14,135 nt of DNA from an uncultured Eubacteriales bacterium (GCA_902496595.1 CABVBV010000045.1:1-14135); one strand, 5' to 3'; positions 1 through 7,161 are shown, counted from the stretch's first letter. The notes: generated from the letters alone by a model not told the origin. Numbers and translations: made by a program.

Positions 1-206
1 TTACGCTCATGAGCGGAGCCGGGCTCGAGCCGAAAAGGCTCAGGCTCGTTCAGCACAGGCTCGAAAAGCCGCCGGGACTCGCGCTCGTGGAAGGCCGCAA
101 GGGAGCCAGACCGGGCCTGGAGGCCCTGCCCACGCTCATTCTCACCGGCCGGGACGGCCGGGACTCGGCGGAGGTTCTCCGCATCTATCACAGGGAGGAA
201 ATCTGA
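1..206 (+). CDS. tRNA1(Val) (adenine37-N6)-methyltransferase-like protein, C-terminal part (5' end outside window)
   Basis: Only the last 67 or so codons are present; the frame is open from base 3, so the apparent ATG at 9 is probably internal. The visible residues EPKRLRLVQHR, then ALVEGRKGARPGLEALPTLIL and the ending SAEVLRIYHREE match, from memory, the C-terminus of the TrmN6/YabB class of SAM-dependent tRNA methyltransferases of Bacillota. That family methylates A37 of tRNA1(Val) or similar targets in the cytoplasm; its SAM-binding motifs would lie upstream of the window. The stop TGA shares its A with the ATG of rsmI, so the two genes are translationally coupled, as in the yabB-yabC neighbourhood of Bacillus. 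Family assignment is fairly secure; exact substrate is inference. Confidence 0.75.
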   Translation, partial: TLMSGAGLEPKRLRLVQHRLEKPPGLALVEGRKGARPGLEALPTLILTGRDGRDSAEVLRIYHREEI

Positions 207-1042
207 TGTCAGGCAAGCTCACACTCGTCGGTACGCCGATCGGCAACCTGGGCGACCTCTCGCCCAGAGCCAGGCGCACGCTCGAAGAGGCGGACTTCAT
301 TGCGGCGGAGGACACCAGGGTGACGCTGAAGCTGCTCAACCACTTCGGCATCTCCAAGCCGCTCGTCAGCTACTATCAGCACAACAAAAACCGCAGCGGA
401 GAGCGGATAGTGGAGCGCATCCTCTCCGGTGAGAACTGTGCGCTCGTGACCGATGCGGGTATGCCGATAGTTTCAGACCCGGGAGAGGAGCTGGCGGCTG
501 CCTGTGCGCAGGCGGGCATAGAGATAAGCGCGGTTCCGGGGCCCTGCGCGGCGGTGACGGCGCTGGCGCTCTCGGCCCTGCCCTCCGGCAGATTCTGTTT
601 TGAGGGCTTCCTTTCCACCTCGGGGAAGAGCCGAAGGGGGCACCTGGAGTCGCTCAGGGCCGAGAAGAGGACGATGATCTTCTACGAGGCCCCGCACAAA
701 CTGCAGAAGACCCTTTCAGACCTCTTGGAGACCTTCGGGCCGGAGCGGCGAGTCTCGCTCTGCCGGGAACTCACGAAGCTGCACGAGGAGGTGGTGCGCA
801 CCACGCTCTCGGAAGCGGTGAAGCTATATGAGGCCGAGCCGCCCAGAGGCGAGTTCGTCCTGGTCGTGGACGGAGCGCCGGAGCGGTCGGAGGAACTGCC
901 CACGGCGGAGGTCGCGCTCGAGAGGGTAAAATTTTACCGCAGCGAGGGCCGCGCCATGAAGGAGGCGGCGAAACTCGCTGCGGCGGATACGGGATATTCA
1001 AAAAACGAGCTCTACGAACTCGCGCTCAGGGCCGAGGATTGA
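206..1042 (+). CDS. rsmI: 16S rRNA (cytidine1402-2'-O)-methyltransferase RsmI
   Basis: A 278-residue tetrapyrrole-methylase-fold protein, close to the usual length of RsmI. The N-terminus carries the family signature LTLVGTPIGNLGDLSPRA (residues 5-22), followed by AAEDTRVTLKLLNHF and SYYQHN. The region VTDAGMPIVSDPG and the AVPGPCAAVTAL loop are the conserved SAM-binding parts, and FEGFLS with TMIFYEAPHKL follows. The enzyme 2'-O-methylates C1402 in the decoding centre of 16S rRNA, where it normally acts with RsmH. A ribosome binding site (AGGGAGGA, 192-199) lies just before the start, which overlaps the stop of the preceding gene by one base. The 3' end overlaps the convergent kinase gene by 17 bp, leaving no room for a terminator directly after the stop. 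Confidence 0.96.
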   Translation: MSGKLTLVGTPIGNLGDLSPRARRTLEEADFIAAEDTRVTLKLLNHFGISKPLVSYYQHNKNRSGERIVERILSGENCALVTDAGMPIVSDPGEELAAACAQAGIEISAVPGPCAAVTALALSALPSGRFCFEGFLSTSGKSRRGHLESLRAEKRTMIFYEAPHKLQKTLSDLLETFGPERRVSLCRELTKLHEEVVRTTLSEAVKLYEAEPPRGEFVLVVDGAPERSEELPTAEVALERVKFYRSEGRAMKEAAKLAAADTGYSKNELYELALRAED

Positions 1043-1913
1043 AGATGCTCTCTACGCGGCGGATATAATTCGGAAGGGCGCCCTCGAAATCCACGCCCCA
1101 GGGCCTCGGAGTGGCCCGCTCATAGCTCCTCACTATGCTCTCTCTGACGAGCGAGCTCGCAGCCTCGAGCGCCTGCCCGGCGGAGGCGCCGCGCACCAGG
1201 AGCGCGGCAAAGGCCGAGGCAAAGATGTCGCCGGTGCCGTAGAACACACCGTCGAGCGCCATGTCCATCGCGGAGAAGCTCTCGCTCGTGGAGAAGTCCC
1301 GAACCACGATGCCTATCTCGTCCTCCGACGGGTGGACTCCGGTGATGGCGGCGACCCCTGGGCCCAGCTGCTCCAGGCCCTTGAACAGCCTGTCTATATA
1401 CTCAGGGTCGTGCGGAGCGGGCCGGTATTCCGCTCCGGTCAGCAGCGCAGCCTCGGTGACGTTCGGAGTCACCACCCGGGCCCTGCCGAAGAGTTCCCTG
1501 AATGCGCCGCACAGCTCGTCGCCGAGCCCGGCATAGTAGCGGCCGTTGTCGGCCATGGCCGGGTCGCAGATAACCAGAGTCTCCGGGCCGGCCAGCTCGT
1601 CTATCACGCGGCCCAGCAGCCCGACCTGCGCCGGAGAGGCCAGATAGCCGGAATAGATGCCGTCTATGGGCATACCGATGTCGTGCCAGTGCTTCGCCAT
1701 GGGCAGCATCTGGTCGGTCAGGTCGCGGAAAGTCCAGCCGGTAAATTCGCCCGTATGCGTGGAAAAGAGCGCCGTCGGTATGCAGGCGCACTCCACCCCG
1801 GTCGCGGAGACAACGGGCAGCGCCACGGTGAGCGAGCATTTGCCGAAACCGGAAATGTCGTGTACCGCGGCTATCCTCTTCAATTCAGGCATGGCCGTTC
1901 GTTCTGGCGCCAT
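1026..1913 (-). CDS. pdxK: Pyridoxamine/pyridoxine kinase (PfkB/ribokinase-like superfamily)
   Basis: A cytoplasmic kinase that phosphorylates B6 vitamers in the salvage route to pyridoxal phosphate. The frame gives 295 residues. It begins with the family pattern RIAAVHDISGFGKCSLTVALP, continues with YSGYLASPAQ and ICDPAMADNGRYY, then VTPNVTEAALLTG, and has the catalytic GTGDIFAS motif (GTGD anion hole with the base Asp) near residue 230. Two starts are possible. The ATG at 1913 has GAGGGAG at 1927-1933 but a long 13-nt spacer. The ATG at 1892 gives MPELKRIAAVHD, which fits family N-termini better but has no clear ribosome binding site. It is the last gene of the leftward cluster, 53 bp after the DUF4015 gene. 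The symbol is used loosely: bacterial names pdxK and pdxY are both applied to this family. Confidence 0.92.
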   Translation of the reverse strand: MAPERTAMPELKRIAAVHDISGFGKCSLTVALPVVSATGVECACIPTALFSTHTGEFTGWTFRDLTDQMLPMAKHWHDIGMPIDGIYSGYLASPAQVGLLGRVIDELAGPETLVICDPAMADNGRYYAGLGDELCGAFRELFGRARVVTPNVTEAALLTGAEYRPAPHDPEYIDRLFKGLEQLGPGVAAITGVHPSEDEIGIVVRDFSTSESFSAMDMALDGVFYGTGDIFASAFAALLVRGASAGQALEAASSLVRESIVRSYERATPRPWGVDFEGALPNYIRRVESIFNPRP

Positions 1914-1926
1914 ACTGTGAAAGCAT

Positions 1927-1933
1927 CTCCCTC
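1927..1933 (-). promoter_or_regulatory. Ribosome binding site of the pyridoxamine kinase gene (distant)
   Basis: The minus strand reads GAGGGAG here, 13 nt before the ATG at 1913 and 34 nt before the alternative ATG at 1892. It supports the longer protein, although the spacer is longer than the usual 5-9 nt. Confidence 0.4.
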
Positions 1934-1935
1934 AG

Positions 1936-1961
1936 AGCCGCGGACTGACCCGCGGCTTTTT
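1936..1961 (+). terminator. Rho-independent terminator facing right
   Basis: A perfect 8-bp stem (1936-1943 with 1950-1957, AGCCGCGG/CCGCGGCT), a 6-nt loop and then five T on the plus strand (1957-1961). On the minus strand the stem is preceded by A residues and followed by CTGAGGG, so it would not terminate the leftward operon. The only upstream plus-strand gene is rsmI, which ends about 900 bp earlier. Confidence 0.7.
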
Positions 1962-1966
1962 CCATT

Positions 1967-3091
1967 TCAGCCCTGGGCCTCGGTCTGGCGGTAGACCCAG
2001 CAATTGAACCTCTCGTCGGTGAAGTTCCAGATGGGAACGAAGCGGAGGTTGATATCTCCGTCGTACATCCAGTAGTCCACGCTGTCCCTGTCGACCGTGG
2101 CCCTCCAGACGGAGTCCGAGGCGCAATAGAAACGGTCGAAGAGTTTGGCGAAAACGCTTATGTCCTGCCCGGACTGAGCCGAGAGGCCGCTTCTGAGCGA
2201 CTGCGTGTCAAGGATGACCGAGATGAGCACGTCCTTGTTGGCCAGCTGCGTTGTGAGGTCTATTGCAAGGCCGCACACGGCGGAGACCGGGCTGGGCACG
2301 CTGCTCAGGACTACGGTATAGTTGAGCGCCGCGTCGGTCTGGGGCATGGCAAGGTTCTTGAGCAGCAGCTCGTCGAAGCCCATGTCGGCAAGCTCCGCGC
2401 AGAGCCCTATGAGATAGTCCGAGGTCACGCTGTTGTACGGATCCAGCCAGGTGCCGTCCGAGTCCGTGTAGTTCGAGCTGCCGGGCGTACTGAGCGCGGC
2501 CATGGGGCATCTTGAGGCCAGCAGCGCATCTGTACAGCAGGCCAGCTGGGCTATGAGATAGATGTTCTGCTGCTTCAGCCCGCTCACGATGGAGGCGAGG
2601 TCTGTCGTGCCCGCAGTGCCGTAATCGGCGGCGAGCTGGACGCTGGAGTTCCAGACCAGCTGCCCGCTGACGGGCTTCACGTCCAGCACAAGGGCGTTCG
2701 CCCCGGTGGATTCCAGCGTTTCCACATAGGAGGCGATGCCGTCGGCAGTGACGTTTTCCGACGGGACGTAGACAGCGCGGACGCTCTCCATATCCTCATC
2801 GACCCTGGACTCGATGTCGGAGTAGTCGGGATCCGTCACCTCGAGCTCGGCAGTGACCTGCTCGGGAGAGGTATCTCCGGCATCGGAGCCTTCCTGCTCC
2901 TGCTCAGGCGTGGCGAGGATGGGCAGCTCCAGTGAGATGCCGTTGTTCTCATAGACTATATACTTCTGAAACGCGCCGAAGAGCACCAGCAGCGCCACGA
3001 AAAGCACCGCCAGAACCGAGAGCACTATGCCCAGCACATTCAGTTTTTTTCGCCTGCCCCTGTATACGTCGGGCCTGTTGTTCTTCGCCAT
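1967..3091 (-). CDS. Membrane-anchored DUF4015 (putative glycoside hydrolase-like) protein
   Basis: A 374-residue protein with a basic cytoplasmic start (RGRRKK, residues 11-16), a single membrane segment at about 19-41, an acidic Glu/Asp-rich linker (about 60-102), and an extracytoplasmic domain from about 105. That domain starts RAVYVPSENVT and has ALVLDVKPVSGQLVW at about 133-147, the pattern of the DUF4015 putative glycosyl hydrolase family (TIM-barrel-like, with an Asp after a hydrophobic strand). It is predicted to sit outside the membrane, where it could act on or bind cell-wall or surface glycans; no member's activity can be deduced from the sequence. GGGAGG (3096-3101) lies 4 nt before the ATG. 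It follows rpiB by 22 bp in the same operon. The family call rests on remembered motifs; enzymatic function is unproven. Confidence 0.7.
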   Translation of the reverse strand: MAKNNRPDVYRGRRKKLNVLGIVLSVLAVLFVALLVLFGAFQKYIVYENNGISLELPILATPEQEQEGSDAGDTSPEQVTAELEVTDPDYSDIESRVDEDMESVRAVYVPSENVTADGIASYVETLESTGANALVLDVKPVSGQLVWNSSVQLAADYGTAGTTDLASIVSGLKQQNIYLIAQLACCTDALLASRCPMAALSTPGSSNYTDSDGTWLDPYNSVTSDYLIGLCAELADMGFDELLLKNLAMPQTDAALNYTVVLSSVPSPVSAVCGLAIDLTTQLANKDVLISVILDTQSLRSGLSAQSGQDISVFAKLFDRFYCASDSVWRATVDRDSVDYWMYDGDINLRFVPIWNFTDERFNCWVYRQTEAQG

Positions 3092-3113
3092 GGTGCCTCC
3101 CGGCAGGTGACGT

Positions 3114-3554
3114 TCAGCCCCTGCCCTCTATCGCCATCATCTTTTCTATCCTTCTCGTGTGCCTGCCACCGTCAAAACCGGTGTCGAGGAAGGTGTCGCA
3201 GATCTTTATCGCGAGGCCGGGGCCGGTTACTCGCTCGCCCATGGCCAGGATGTTCGCGTCGTTGTGCCTGCGCGTCATCTCCGCGGAAAAGCAGTCGCCG
3301 CAGAGCGCGGCCCTTATCCCGTGTACCTTGTTCGCGGAGATGGAGATACCTATGCCGGTGCCGCAGATGACTATGCCCTTCTCGTACTCGCCGGAGGCCA
3401 CCGCCCTTCCCACGGCCTCGCCGTAGTCCGGGTAGTCGCAGCTCTCTTCATTGTAGGTGCCGAAGTCCTTGTACTCTATGCCCCGCTCGTCCAGGTGCTT
3501 CATTATGACCTGCTTGAGCGAGTATCCGCCGTGGTCGGAGCCTATCGCTATCAT
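3114..3554 (-). CDS. rpiB: Ribose-5-phosphate isomerase B
   Basis: A 146-residue cytoplasmic enzyme of the RpiB/LacAB family that interconverts ribulose 5-phosphate and ribose 5-phosphate in the pentose phosphate pathway. Length is typical for the family. Key features are IGSDHGG at the start (Asp7-His8), the catalytic Cys64 in VICGTGIGISISANK, His97-Asn98 in RRHNDANIL, and the phosphate-binding HTRRIEKM near the C-terminus. An ideal AGGAGG (3563-3568) precedes the start and overlaps the stop of the upstream PHP phosphatase gene, which is 13 bp away, so the two are probably translationally coupled. LacA/LacB subunits are related, but the Cys-containing motif and single-gene context favour RpiB. 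Confidence 0.96.
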   Translation of the reverse strand: MIAIGSDHGGYSLKQVIMKHLDERGIEYKDFGTYNEESCDYPDYGEAVGRAVASGEYEKGIVICGTGIGISISANKVHGIRAALCGDCFSAEMTRRHNDANILAMGERVTGPGLAIKICDTFLDTGFDGGRHTRRIEKMMAIEGRG

Positions 3555-3567
3555 TTTACAAACCTCC

Positions 3568-4407
3568 TCAGACTTCTATCCTCTTAAATTCCGGCTTGTG
3601 CCGCCGGTAGATCGCGGTGTACCTGAAGCCGCAGTCGCGCAGGAGCTCGTGCCCCTCCTTGATGCCGACGCCCGCGGCCTTCATATTGTGCGCATCGGAG
3701 CCGACGGTGATGATGTCCCCGCCGAGTTCCCTGTACCTCCTGAGTATGTCCACTGAGGGGAAAGTCATGAGCAGCGGGTCTTCCCGGCCGCCGGGTACGA
3801 GGTCGGCAACGTTCAGCTCGATACCCTTGCCGTTTTCTATGAGCGTGCGCAGAAGCACGTCCACCTTGTCCCCGTTGCGCTCCATCGTCACCTGCGCGTC
3901 GAAGCCTTTTTTGTGCATATACCGCAGGCAGTAGCCTATGTGCGCCATGACGTCGAAGCAGCCTATGCCCGCCAGCTCTATGAGCTCGTCCAGATAGCGG
4001 TCGTACAGCTCGAAGCACTGCTCGTAGCTCTCATACTGGATATAGTAGAAGTCCTGCTCGTCCCGGAGATTGTGCAGGGAGCCGAGGATGAAGTCGTACT
4101 CCGGCATGGCGTAGATGCGCTTGGCCCTCGCGGGGTCGTGGTTGCCCTCGCCCAGCTCCAGGCCCAGGGTCATGAAGATGCCCTCCGGCGCCTTCTCCAG
4201 CGCGTCGATATACTGGTGCGCCTGCTGCTTCGGAAGAGTGAAGTTGTCCGGGCCTATCTGCATCGTCTCGGCCATGCCGAAATCGCTGTGGTCGGTGAAG
4301 CAGACCTCCGAGAGCCCCTTCTGCTTAGACGCCTTCGCCATCTCCGCCATCCTGTTCTTCGCGTCAAAGGAGCAGGTGCTGTGTACGTGATAATCCGCTA
4401 AAAACAT
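3568..4407 (-). CDS. PHP-family histidinol-phosphatase (HisJ/HisK type)
   Basis: A 279-residue PHP-domain phosphoesterase. Metal-binding motifs visible are DYHVHS (His7, His9), CFTDHSD (His40), GLELGEGNH (Glu84), LGSLHNL (His112), MAHIGY and the late VGSDAHN. These are the trinuclear-metal ligands of the family, and the length agrees with HisJ. The family dephosphorylates histidinol phosphate in histidine synthesis. No other his gene is visible here, so a different phosphomonoester substrate is possible. It is the first gene of a leftward run with rpiB, the DUF4015 gene and the kinase. AGGTG sits 7 nt before the ATG. I see no convincing -35/-10 pair in its upstream region, which contains a large inverted repeat. 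Confidence 0.88.
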   Translation of the reverse strand: MFLADYHVHSTCSFDAKNRMAEMAKASKQKGLSEVCFTDHSDFGMAETMQIGPDNFTLPKQQAHQYIDALEKAPEGIFMTLGLELGEGNHDPARAKRIYAMPEYDFILGSLHNLRDEQDFYYIQYESYEQCFELYDRYLDELIELAGIGCFDVMAHIGYCLRYMHKKGFDAQVTMERNGDKVDVLLRTLIENGKGIELNVADLVPGGREDPLLMTFPSVDILRRYRELGGDIITVGSDAHNMKAAGVGIKEGHELLRDCGFRYTAIYRRHKPEFKRIEV

Positions 4408-4452
4408 TCTCTTTCACCTGATATCTGCATATTTACGATAGTTGAGCTCTCT

Positions 4453-4614
4453 GGAACCGTATCCACGGACGGACGATGCCGGATGAGCGAGCAATTTTTT
4501 CGCCGGTCAAGGCAAATTTCCGCAGTCATACTTTGTGTATTTCAAGGAAATTTAACGCAGAGCGGCGGGAAAAGGGCCGCTCAGGCGGTGTCGGCCGCCC
4601 GTGGATACGGTTCC
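4453..4614. repeat. 162-bp element bounded by 16-bp perfect inverted repeats
   Basis: The arms at 4453-4468 (GGAACCGTATCCACGG) and 4599-4614 are perfect reverse complements. Matching continues inward to 4481/4586, giving 25 identities in 29 bp. The 130-bp interior contains a 7-bp hairpin (4560-4566 with 4576-4582), an 8-bp AT-rich inverted pair (4514-4521 with 4546-4553), and an imperfect direct repeat (4507-4525 and 4542-4560, 35 bp apart). It fills most of the gap between the stop of the GT39 gene and the start of the PHP phosphatase gene. It contains no convincing ORF or promoter. A MITE-like insertion, an invertible segment or a structured RNA are all possible. Confidence 0.8.
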
Positions 4615-4617
4615 TAT

Positions 4618-6525
4618 TTAAAACGGCCAACTTGGGAACCACTTGTTAAAATACGTCGTGTACCACCGGGCCGTCCTGACTCCTGTGAGCACCGGGTAGA
4701 AAGCCGTGAACAGCAGGACGCTCAGGCCCGTGAAGGCGTACATCGGCCGCTCCCACCTGTACAGCCCCTCGTCCCGGCAGCGCCGCCACATATGGCAGAG
4801 CGCCAGGGCCATGAAGACCTCCGAGGGGAAGTAGTGGTACGCGAAGGTCAGCCTCGTCACCAGCACCCAGGGCAAAAACTGCGCAAGGTAGCCGATGACT
4901 ATGAAGGCCGCACGCCCGTCCTTGTCCTTCACCGCCAGCACGCCGCAGCCTATGACGGCGAACAGCCCGCCCCAGCAGAACACGGGGTTCAGGAAAGCTC
5001 CGAAGGCGCTCTTCGTGCCGTCGTCGAAGTACTCGAGGTAGTAGAGTATCGGTCTCGCGTCCACCAGCCACTGGTACCAGCGGCTCGAGTAGGGGTGCGT
5101 GGAGACGAGGTCGGAGTGGTATTCCCACATATAGACCTGATTATCCCAGACGAGCTTGGCATAGTCCTTCGTGAAGTACATCCCGAGGCCGCTCCCCAGG
5201 CCCTTCGCCGTGCCGTAGCAGTAGTAGCTCGCGTAGTATATGGCCGCGGGCAGGGCCACGAAGAACACGAGGCAGAACGCGCAGTTCGAGATAAAACCGC
5301 GCCAGAAGCCCTCTTCGCGCCTCCGGCTTATCCAATAGATGAGCCAGATGACGGCCAGGCCTCCGCCGGCATATATGCAAGTCCACTTGCTCGCCGCGCC
5401 CAGGCCGAAGAAGAGGCCCGAGAGCGCGAGGTGCCGCCACTTGCCCCCCGACACGAACCTCCACATGAACAGGTACATGAGCAGGATGAAAAACACCGCG
5501 TAGGTGTCGATGGTCGCTATCCTCGTCTGCACGAAGTGCATGAAGTCGAAGGCGAAGATGACCGTGCCGCAGATACTTATCCTCGTCGAGCCGCTCATGC
5601 GCTTTATGAAGTCGTAGAGTATCGGAAGCATGAGCAGGCCGAAGAGCGTGCCCATGAAGCGCCAGCCGAAGGGCGTCATGCCGAAGATGCGGATGCCTAT
5701 GCCTATGATGAGCTTGCCCAGGGGCGGGTGGGTTATCTCGTAGGGATAGACGTTCTCGATGTGCTCGAGAGCCGTCCGCGCATGGTATATCTCGTCGAAG
5801 TAGCTGCTGTTCAGGTAGGTCGCGGCCTCCGGCACCAGCTCCTGCTCGTCGAAGAGCGGCGCTGCCCCGGCGTCGTAAGTGAAGGTCGAGGCGTCCAGCA
5901 TATCGCCCCATGTATCGTAGACGGCGACCTCGCCCAGCGACAAGGTCGCAGAGGCGGTGATGCGCAGGTACTTGCCCTCGATGCGCTCCGGAGGGTCTTC
6001 CATATCCTCAGCCGGGAAGTCCAGCCACTTGAAGAGGTCGGCATAGCCCTGCTCCATCTCGCCGAGCTCCGTCCAGGTCTCCCCGTCCTCAGACACGGCC
6101 AGGGAGTAGGAGCCGGTGTGCAGGCCGGTATAGTAGCGGATGTTGCCGATAACGGTGCTTTCCGGCAGCTCGACTATCACGTAGCGGCCCCGCTCCGTGA
6201 ACTCGCACCAGCTCTGCGGGGCGCTCCTGTCGCCGAGCCCGGTGAAGGCCGTGACGCCGTAGGCGACGCAGATGACGAGCGCCGCGAGCACGTCCTTCCT
6301 CGTCAGCCTGCCGCATTCGCAGGAGAAACTGAAGGGAGGTTTTTTGACTCTCTTCTTCTTTCTTTTCTTCTTTTCAGGGGCCTCAAGCCCGGTCTCCTCC
6401 GGAGAGGTTTCCGGTTCCGCAGGCTCTTCAAGCCGTTCCTCCGCAAACAGAGGCAGCCACTGCCAGGCGCACCATATGACGAACGCAGCCGCGGCCAGCG
6501 GCAGCAGGTAGGTCAGATAACTCAA
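4618..6525 (-). CDS. Dolichyl-phosphate-mannose-protein mannosyltransferase-like protein (GT39/PMT family)
   Basis: A 635-residue polytopic membrane glycosyltransferase of the GT-C fold. It would move a sugar from a polyprenyl-phosphate donor to a protein or cell-surface acceptor on the outer face of the membrane. Residues 1-25 form a first membrane segment, followed by an acidic then very basic linker (KKKRKKKRVKK, 52-62) and a segment at about 78-96. A domain at about 100-205 resembles an F5/8-type C (galactose-binding-like) module (GRYVIVELPES, YSLAVSEDGETWTELGE, GKYLRITA). The PMT catalytic Asp-Glu pair is seen in SSYFDEIYHARTA (244-245), followed by THPPLGKLIIG (265-275) and many hydrophobic helices. 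Translation starts at TTG (6525), chosen because GGAGGT lies 6 nt upstream and no ATG is near. It lies 34 bp after the glycosyltransferase pseudogene. Donor and acceptor are unknown. Confidence 0.9.
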   Translation of the reverse strand: MSYLTYLLPLAAAAFVIWCAWQWLPLFAEERLEEPAEPETSPEETGLEAPEKKKRKKKRVKKPPFSFSCECGRLTRKDVLAALVICVAYGVTAFTGLGDRSAPQSWCEFTERGRYVIVELPESTVIGNIRYYTGLHTGSYSLAVSEDGETWTELGEMEQGYADLFKWLDFPAEDMEDPPERIEGKYLRITASATLSLGEVAVYDTWGDMLDASTFTYDAGAAPLFDEQELVPEAATYLNSSYFDEIYHARTALEHIENVYPYEITHPPLGKLIIGIGIRIFGMTPFGWRFMGTLFGLLMLPILYDFIKRMSGSTRISICGTVIFAFDFMHFVQTRIATIDTYAVFFILLMYLFMWRFVSGGKWRHLALSGLFFGLGAASKWTCIYAGGGLAVIWLIYWISRRREEGFWRGFISNCAFCLVFFVALPAAIYYASYYCYGTAKGLGSGLGMYFTKDYAKLVWDNQVYMWEYHSDLVSTHPYSSRWYQWLVDARPILYYLEYFDDGTKSAFGAFLNPVFCWGGLFAVIGCGVLAVKDKDGRAAFIVIGYLAQFLPWVLVTRLTFAYHYFPSEVFMALALCHMWRRCRDEGLYRWERPMYAFTGLSVLLFTAFYPVLTGVRTARWYTTYFNKWFPSWPF

Positions 6526-6531
6526 GTCCTT

Positions 6532-6537
6532 ACCTCC
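6532..6537 (-). promoter_or_regulatory. Strong ribosome binding site deciding a TTG start
   Basis: The minus strand reads GGAGGT, 6 nt before TTG at 6525. No ATG or GTG in frame has comparable spacing, so this site fixes the GT39 protein start. Confidence 0.75.
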
Positions 6538-6559
6538 GCTCCATCAATAAGCCAAAATA

Positions 6560-7161
6560 TTATACACGCTTTTCCCTCTCTTGTCCATAGCCGGCGGCCG
6601 ATAGCGCAAAGACCGCCGGCATTATGAACATACGATATCTGGGCTGTATCTCGATGACGAGGTAGCACAGGAAATTTGCCGCGACGAGGCACATGAGCAG
6701 CAGCCCCGACGGCCCGGCTCCGCGCCGGAGCAGCATAACGCAGCCATACGCCGCCAGCGCCGCCGTCAGCAAAAACGCCGCACGCTCCCCGCTCAGCACG
6801 GCCGCCTCTCCAAAGGGCAGCCCGCCCTCCAAATAGCCCAGATCCTCCTGAGCGCCCCAGAACAGCTTCAGCTTCCGCCAGAGGAAGGAGGGTATGCTCT
6901 CGCAGCCGGAGAGCGACTCGCCTATGGCCTCCAGCGCAGCCTCGCGCCGCCCGGGGCCAGCACCAGCGATTCATAGAGCACGAAGGGTATCTGGTAGCCC
7001 CACATTTGGAAATACCCGTCCGCGAGCGCCGAGGCGTCGCCGCGTGACAGCGCCTCCGCCGCGTTATAGAGCAGCAGGAAGTCGCTCGACTGCGCCTGCG
7101 CGGGCAGCAGGGCGAAGGGCAGGCGCAGGCACAGCGCCGTCAGGACGATAAGCGGCGGCAT
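6560..7161 (-). pseudogene. Remnant of a second GT-C (GT39/ArnT-like) membrane glycosyltransferase
   Basis: Two partial frames together look like the two ends of one protein. The first (7161 to 6922) starts MPPLIVLTALCLRLPFALL and contains SSDFLLLYNAAEALSRGD and GYFQMWGYQIPFVLYESLVL, which recalls the N-terminal membrane segment and first loop of Clostridia GT39-type enzymes. The second, in another frame (open from 6970 to 6560), reads SIPSFLWRKLKLFWG, then a hydrophobic stretch and FLCYLVIEIQPRYRMFIMPAVF, which recalls the C-terminal helices of the same family. The whole is about 200 codons where intact members have about 450 or more, so the middle seems deleted and the reading frame is broken at about 6925-6970. 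GGAG lies about 7 nt before the first ATG. The intact GT39 gene follows 34 bp downstream. A sequencing or assembly error could explain the frame change but not the short length. Confidence 0.7.

Noticed and set aside
925..938. A perfect 14-bp AT-rich palindrome (GGTAAAATTTTACC) inside rsmI
   Set aside because: It encodes ordinary residues (V-K-F-Y) in frame, occurs once as an exact copy, and has no linked feature. Probably chance.
1892..1930. A short out-of-frame ORF (13 codons) overlapping the alternative kinase start as ATGCCTGA
   Set aside because: Its ATG abuts the GGGAG with almost no spacer, so translation is unlikely. The longer kinase start explains the region more simply.
4483..6627. 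A 714-codon open frame on the plus strand
   Set aside because: It lies antisense to the clearly recognisable GT39 gene, has a low-complexity composition and no recognisable domain. Long antisense frames are expected in GC-rich genes with this codon use.
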